Source of the DNA: an uncultured Anaerobiospirillum sp.
Lineage (GTDB): Bacteria; Pseudomonadota; Gammaproteobacteria; Enterobacterales; Succinivibrionaceae
NCBI GenBank assembly: GCA_944392765.1
Contig: CALXXU010000001.1
Span: forward strand, 1 to 64,000
Reading direction: 5' to 3'
Length of the DNA stretch: 64,000 nt
The translations under genes and the position numbers were made by a program. The notes beneath the pieces were generated by a model. That model was given only the letters and a program-made list of their open reading frames with translations. It was not told the DNA's origin and did not search any database. Below, one piece after another: positions 60,473 to 64,000 of the stretch; position 1 is the stretch's first letter, and each line of letters opens with the position of its first letter.

Positions 60473-60481
60473 TGGTATAAT
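60473..60481 (+). promoter_or_regulatory. Extended -10 promoter of dnaE
   Basis: TGGTATAAT (TGn plus perfect TATAAT at 60476-60481), 28 bases before ATG 60510. TTGGGC at 60451-60456 is a possible -35 (19-base spacing). Confidence 0.5.
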
Positions 60482-60509
60482 TTAGAACAAAATTTTAGCG
60501 AGGTGTCCT

Positions 60510-63500
60510 ATGCCTAAAAGCGCCCTTTTTCCGTCCTATCCCCTCCAAGCTCCTGAGTCCAATCGTGCCGCAGGTGGCCTTGATTACGACTACGGCGCTC
60601 AAGGCTTAAATTACATCCCGCTGCACGTGCACTCGGACTACTCGATCCTCGATGGCTTAGAGAGTGTCGAGGCTATCGTCAAGCAAGCAGTCAAGCTTAA
60701 GATCCCGGCCGTTGCCTTAACTGATCTGACCAATATCTGCGGTTATATCAAGTTTTACTCGGCCTGCCGCGCCAACGGCATCAAGCCGATTATGGGCGCT
60801 GACCTCTTGGTCGAAGAGCCGGTCAAGCAAGGCGAAGAGCCGCGCGTCTTTAGACTCACGGTTCTGGCGATGGATCGCGAGGGCAAGCAAAACCTCTACG
60901 ACTTGCTCTCGGAGGCCTGGCTGCGCTCGCACCCAGGCTCCTTTGATGCCTACACCAAGTTAGATGAACTGGCCAAGTTCAGCGCGGGCCTTATCGTGCT
61001 CAATGGCTTTCGCGGCGACTTGGCCTATTATCTGGCCGACCACAACCAAAAGAAGCTGCACGAGCGGGTGCAATTTTATTTAGAGCACTTTGGCGATCGC
61101 TTCTGCTTGGAGCTAACCCGCACCGGCCGTGAGGGCGAGGGCAGCTTTGAGCGCGGCGCCTTAGAGCTGTGCGTGCAATATGGCATTTGCCCCGTCGCAA
61201 CCAACGACACCTGTTTCTTGTACGGCGAGGACGCGATCGGTAAGGATGGCATTTCCGACTATCAAGTGCACGATGTGCGCGTCTCGATTCAAGCAGGCCT
61301 CAAGCGCAACGATAAGGAAATGGCGCGCCGCTACTCCAAAGAGCAGTACTTAAAGTCGCCCGAGGCGATGCGCCAGCTCTTTTTTGACCTGCCCGAGGCC
61401 CTAGCCAACACCCGTAGTATCGCCGAGCGCTGCAATGTTGAGTTAGAGCTCGACCACCCGCGCCTGCCACGCTACCCTACCGGTGACTTAACTCCGGCCG
61501 AATGCTTGCGCCAAAAGGCCCATGAGGGCTTAAAAGAGCGCCTTAATTTCTTATTCCCTGATCCTAAGGTGCGTGAGGAAAAGCGCCCGATCTATGAGAA
61601 GCGCCTGGAGGTCGAACTTGATGTGATCATCAAGATGGACTTCCCTGGCTACTTCCTCATCGTTATGGAATTTATCCAGTGGTCCAAGGACCATGGCGTG
61701 CCGGTGGGACCGGGCCGTGGCTCGGGCGGTGGCTCGCTTGTGGCCTACGCCCTTAAGATCACGGACTTTGACCCGATGGCCTTTGACCTGCTGTTCGAGC
61801 GTTTTTTGAACCCAGAACGTGTCTCGATGCCGGACTTCGACGTCGACTTCTGCCAGCGCAATCGTGAAAAGACGATTGAGCACGTCAAGGAGACCTACTC
61901 GACCAACGCCGTTTCGCAGATTGCCGCCTTCGGTACCATGGCCCCGAAAGCTGCGATCAAGGACGTGGCGCGCGCCTTAGATATCAACTACAACGAAGCT
62001 GACCGCGTCGCTAAGATGCTGCCGCAACAGCCGGGTCTGACCTTTAAGGCCGCGATGGGCTTTGATAAGAAGGGCAATCCGTGCGATTCGGCCGCCCCAG
62101 ATTTCTTAAACCTCTACAACCAGGCGATCAACAACGATAACAAGCAATTAATTGAGCTCATTCACTACGCGATGCGCCTTGAAGGCGTGATCAAGACCAT
62201 TGGTAAGCACGCGGCCGGTGTGGTCATTTCCCCGACCCGTACCGCCGAGTTCACCCCACTCATGCTCGACTCCGATGGCAATCCGATCACCCAATTTGAT
62301 AAGAAGGATGTGGAGCACGCGGGCTTAGTTAAGTTCGACTTCTTAGGTCTGACCACCTTGACGATCATCCAAGATGCCTTGGATATGATCAACGCCAAGC
62401 AAGCGCGCTTGGGGCTACCACCGGTGGATATTCACGCTATTCCGTACCACGACGACGCCTCCTTTGAGGTCTTGCAGCAAGGTGAGACCACGGCGGTGTT
62501 CCAGCTGGAATCGGACGGTATGCGCAAGCTCATCGGCCAGATGCGCCCAGACCGCTTTGACGACATGATCGCCTTGGTGGCCCTATACCGCCCAGGCCCA
62601 ATTAAATCAGGCATGGTGGAGCACTTCGTTAAGCGTAAGCACGGTGAAGAAGAGGTTTCCTACCCAAGCCCTGACTTCCAGGACCTCGATTTAAAGCCAA
62701 TCTTGGACTCGACCTACGGCGTTATCGTGTACCAAGAGCAGGTTATGCAGATTGCGCAGGTGTTGGCAGGCTACTCCTTAGGTGGTGCTGACATTCTGCG
62801 TCGTGCTATGGGTAAGAAGAATCCAGCCGAAATGGCCGGACAGCGCTCGGTGTTCAAAGAAGGTGCCGCCAAGAAGGGCAAGGACACGGAGATCGCGATG
62901 AAGATCTTCGACCAGGTGGAGATGTTCGCCGAGTACGGCTTCAACAAGTCGCACTCAGCGGCCTACGCCCTGGTCGCATGGTGGACCTTATATCTTAAGG
63001 TGCACTACCCAGCTGAGTTCCTAGCGGCGATGATGACCGCTGATCGCCAACACACCGAAAAGCTCGTGTCCTATATCGCCGAATGCCACCGCTTAGGTAT
63101 TATGGTCAATCCGCCTGATGTCAATATTGGCCGCTTTGATTTCACGGTCGATGAGAACGGCGCCATTATCTACGGCCTAGGTGCAATCAAGGGCGTGGGC
63201 GAGGAATTGGTCGCGCAATTAGTCCAAATCCGGCAGCAAGATGGCCCGTACCAGGACTATTTTGACTTTGTAGCCCGAGTAGGCACGCAGCGCCTCAACA
63301 AGAAGACGATGGAATCCTTGATCTTCTCGGGCGCCCTCGACCGCTTAGGGCCATCGCGCGCCTTAATGCACGCGAGCATTGCCAAGGCTATTACCTACGC
63401 TTCGGCCAAGGAAGAGGACTCAGCCAGCGGCCAAATGGATCTATTGGCCGCATTAGATGACGTGGCCGAGACCCCAGAATACGATCAATGCACCCCATGG

Positions 63501-64000
63501 CCGGATAAGTATCGCTTAGCCCAAGAAAAGAGCATGTTAGGCCTCTATCTTTCGGGACACCCGATCAATGCGTACAAGAACGAGCTGATGCGTTATTGCA
63601 CCTCGACCTTGGCGCGCTTAAGCCCTGGTACCTTTGATCGCCCGACTATTGCGACCATTGCCGGAGCCGTGATCAACTCGGACGCCCGCACCTCCAAGCG
63701 CGACGGCGCCAAGTTCTACATCCTGACGATAGATGACTCGACCTCGCAGGTCACGATTCCGCTCTACGGTCCACAGGCGGAGGAGTACACCAAGATCTTA
63801 GAGGAGCGTCGCCAAAGCAAGGAGCGCAAGTTAAGCTCCTCACCGGACGTCGACGAGAGCTTATTGTGCGAGGCGCCGCTCATATTGATTGCGACCATCG
63901 CCTACTTCAATGCGCCTGAAGGCGCGCGCCTGCGCGTACGCCGCCTGCAAACGATCGAGCGCATTCGCAGAATGCGCGCCCACAACATCACGCTGTGTTT
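60510..64000 (+). CDS. dnaE: DNA polymerase III alpha subunit (5' part; runs off the window)
   Basis: Replicative polymerase catalytic subunit. The frame is open from ATG 60510 (GAGGTG upstream) to the last base, about 1163 codons, without a stop, so it is cut by the window edge; E. coli DnaE has 1160. The PHP domain begins PLHVHSDYSILDGLESV (37-53); the polymerase core has GPGRGSGGGSLVAY, the catalytic aspartates in MPDFDVDF (from residue 440), RPGPIKSGM and NKSHSAAYALVAWWT. A GQMDLLAAL segment may be the clamp-binding motif, and an OB-fold region follows (AKFYILTIDDSTSQVTI). The first ~33 residues are an extension relative to E. coli. This is the largest frame at the right edge. Confidence 0.97.
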   Translation, partial: MPKSALFPSYPLQAPESNRAAGGLDYDYGAQGLNYIPLHVHSDYSILDGLESVEAIVKQAVKLKIPAVALTDLTNICGYIKFYSACRANGIKPIMGADLLVEEPVKQGEEPRVFRLTVLAMDREGKQNLYDLLSEAWLRSHPGSFDAYTKLDELAKFSAGLIVLNGFRGDLAYYLADHNQKKLHERVQFYLEHFGDRFCLELTRTGREGEGSFERGALELCVQYGICPVATNDTCFLYGEDAIGKDGISDYQVHDVRVSIQAGLKRNDKEMARRYSKEQYLKSPEAMRQLFFDLPEALANTRSIAERCNVELELDHPRLPRYPTGDLTPAECLRQKAHEGLKERLNFLFPDPKVREEKRPIYEKRLEVELDVIIKMDFPGYFLIVMEFIQWSKDHGVPVGPGRGSGGGSLVAYALKITDFDPMAFDLLFERFLNPERVSMPDFDVDFCQRNREKTIEHVKETYSTNAVSQIAAFGTMAPKAAIKDVARALDINYNEADRVAKMLPQQPGLTFKAAMGFDKKGNPCDSAAPDFLNLYNQAINNDNKQLIELIHYAMRLEGVIKTIGKHAAGVVISPTRTAEFTPLMLDSDGNPITQFDKKDVEHAGLVKFDFLGLTTLTIIQDALDMINAKQARLGLPPVDIHAIPYHDDASFEVLQQGETTAVFQLESDGMRKLIGQMRPDRFDDMIALVALYRPGPIKSGMVEHFVKRKHGEEEVSYPSPDFQDLDLKPILDSTYGVIVYQEQVMQIAQVLAGYSLGGADILRRAMGKKNPAEMAGQRSVFKEGAAKKGKDTEIAMKIFDQVEMFAEYGFNKSHSAAYALVAWWTLYLKVHYPAEFLAAMMTADRQHTEKLVSYIAECHRLGIMVNPPDVNIGRFDFTVDENGAIIYGLGAIKGVGEELVAQLVQIRQQDGPYQDYFDFVARVGTQRLNKKTMESLIFSGALDRLGPSRALMHASIAKAITYASAKEEDSASGQMDLLAALDDVAETPEYDQCTPWPDKYRLAQEKSMLGLYLSGHPINAYKNELMRYCTSTLARLSPGTFDRPTIATIAGAVINSDARTSKRDGAKFYILTIDDSTSQVTIPLYGPQAEEYTKILEERRQSKERKLSSSPDVDESLLCEAPLILIATIAYFNAPEGARLRVRRLQTIERIRRMRAHNITLC

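Overview
The window reads as a bacterial chromosome segment from a gammaproteobacterium. Gene order repeatedly matches Escherichia coli: prfB-lysS; cyaA / lptM / dapF / xerC / uvrD; hemX-hemY divergent from cyaA; yggS / proC / yggT; dsbA facing yihG. The proteins are clearly diverged from E. coli. Low-complexity Ala/Pro/Gln-rich insertions in housekeeping enzymes, many TTA leucine codons, and a ferredoxin and flavodoxin suggest a host-associated anaerobic relative such as the Succinivibrionaceae (Aeromonadales). That family placement is inference and cannot be proved from the sequence alone.

Layout. 1-890: end of a miniature transposable element, then a small array of 28-residue hydrophobic peptides with a repeated, structured 3' element. 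893-8857: prfB (with the +1 frameshift site), lysS, dapA, then trmB-amgK-murU-djlA, which links tRNA modification, murein-sugar recycling and a DnaK co-chaperone. 9045-14389 (minus strand): a DjlA-like protein with a decayed J domain, rluA, bamD, yggT, proC and yggS, with a 372-bp miniature element between proC and yggS. 14562: a 2[4Fe-4S] ferredoxin. 15124-28115 (minus strand): uvrD, xerC, dapF, lysA, lptM, cyaA; three of these carry very large insertions or extensions. 28511-37321: hemXY, a small exported protein, yihG, dsbA, an orphan squalene-synthase-like gene, yciA and two tandem TetR repressors. 37471-42524: AcrR-like operators and an acrAB-type efflux operon. 42550-43604: a promoter/terminator-bounded candidate structured RNA, then a gene-poor palindrome-rich stretch. 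43857-47281: two unrecognised proteins, a flavodoxin, a 173-bp miniature element with 8-bp target duplications and a tRNA-Arg/tRNA-Leu operon. 47669-64000: tcdA, a 1447-residue primase-like protein, a solitary IstA-like protein, rep, pgi, an esterase with a truncated duplicate, and the first 3.5 kb of dnaE.

Most genes are core functions: translation, lysine/murein precursor supply, outer-membrane assembly, replication and repair. The unusual material is (1) the 28-residue peptide family upstream of prfB, which resembles type I toxins in form; (2) the CHC2-zinc-finger/degenerate TOPRIM giant protein beside an apparently domesticated IS21-type transposase; (3) a candidate structured RNA downstream of acrB; (4) a DjlA paralogue that has lost its HPD motif; (5) long disordered insertions in CyaA, XerC, UvrD and others. 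All functional claims come from reading motifs and synteny by eye; no database search was possible.
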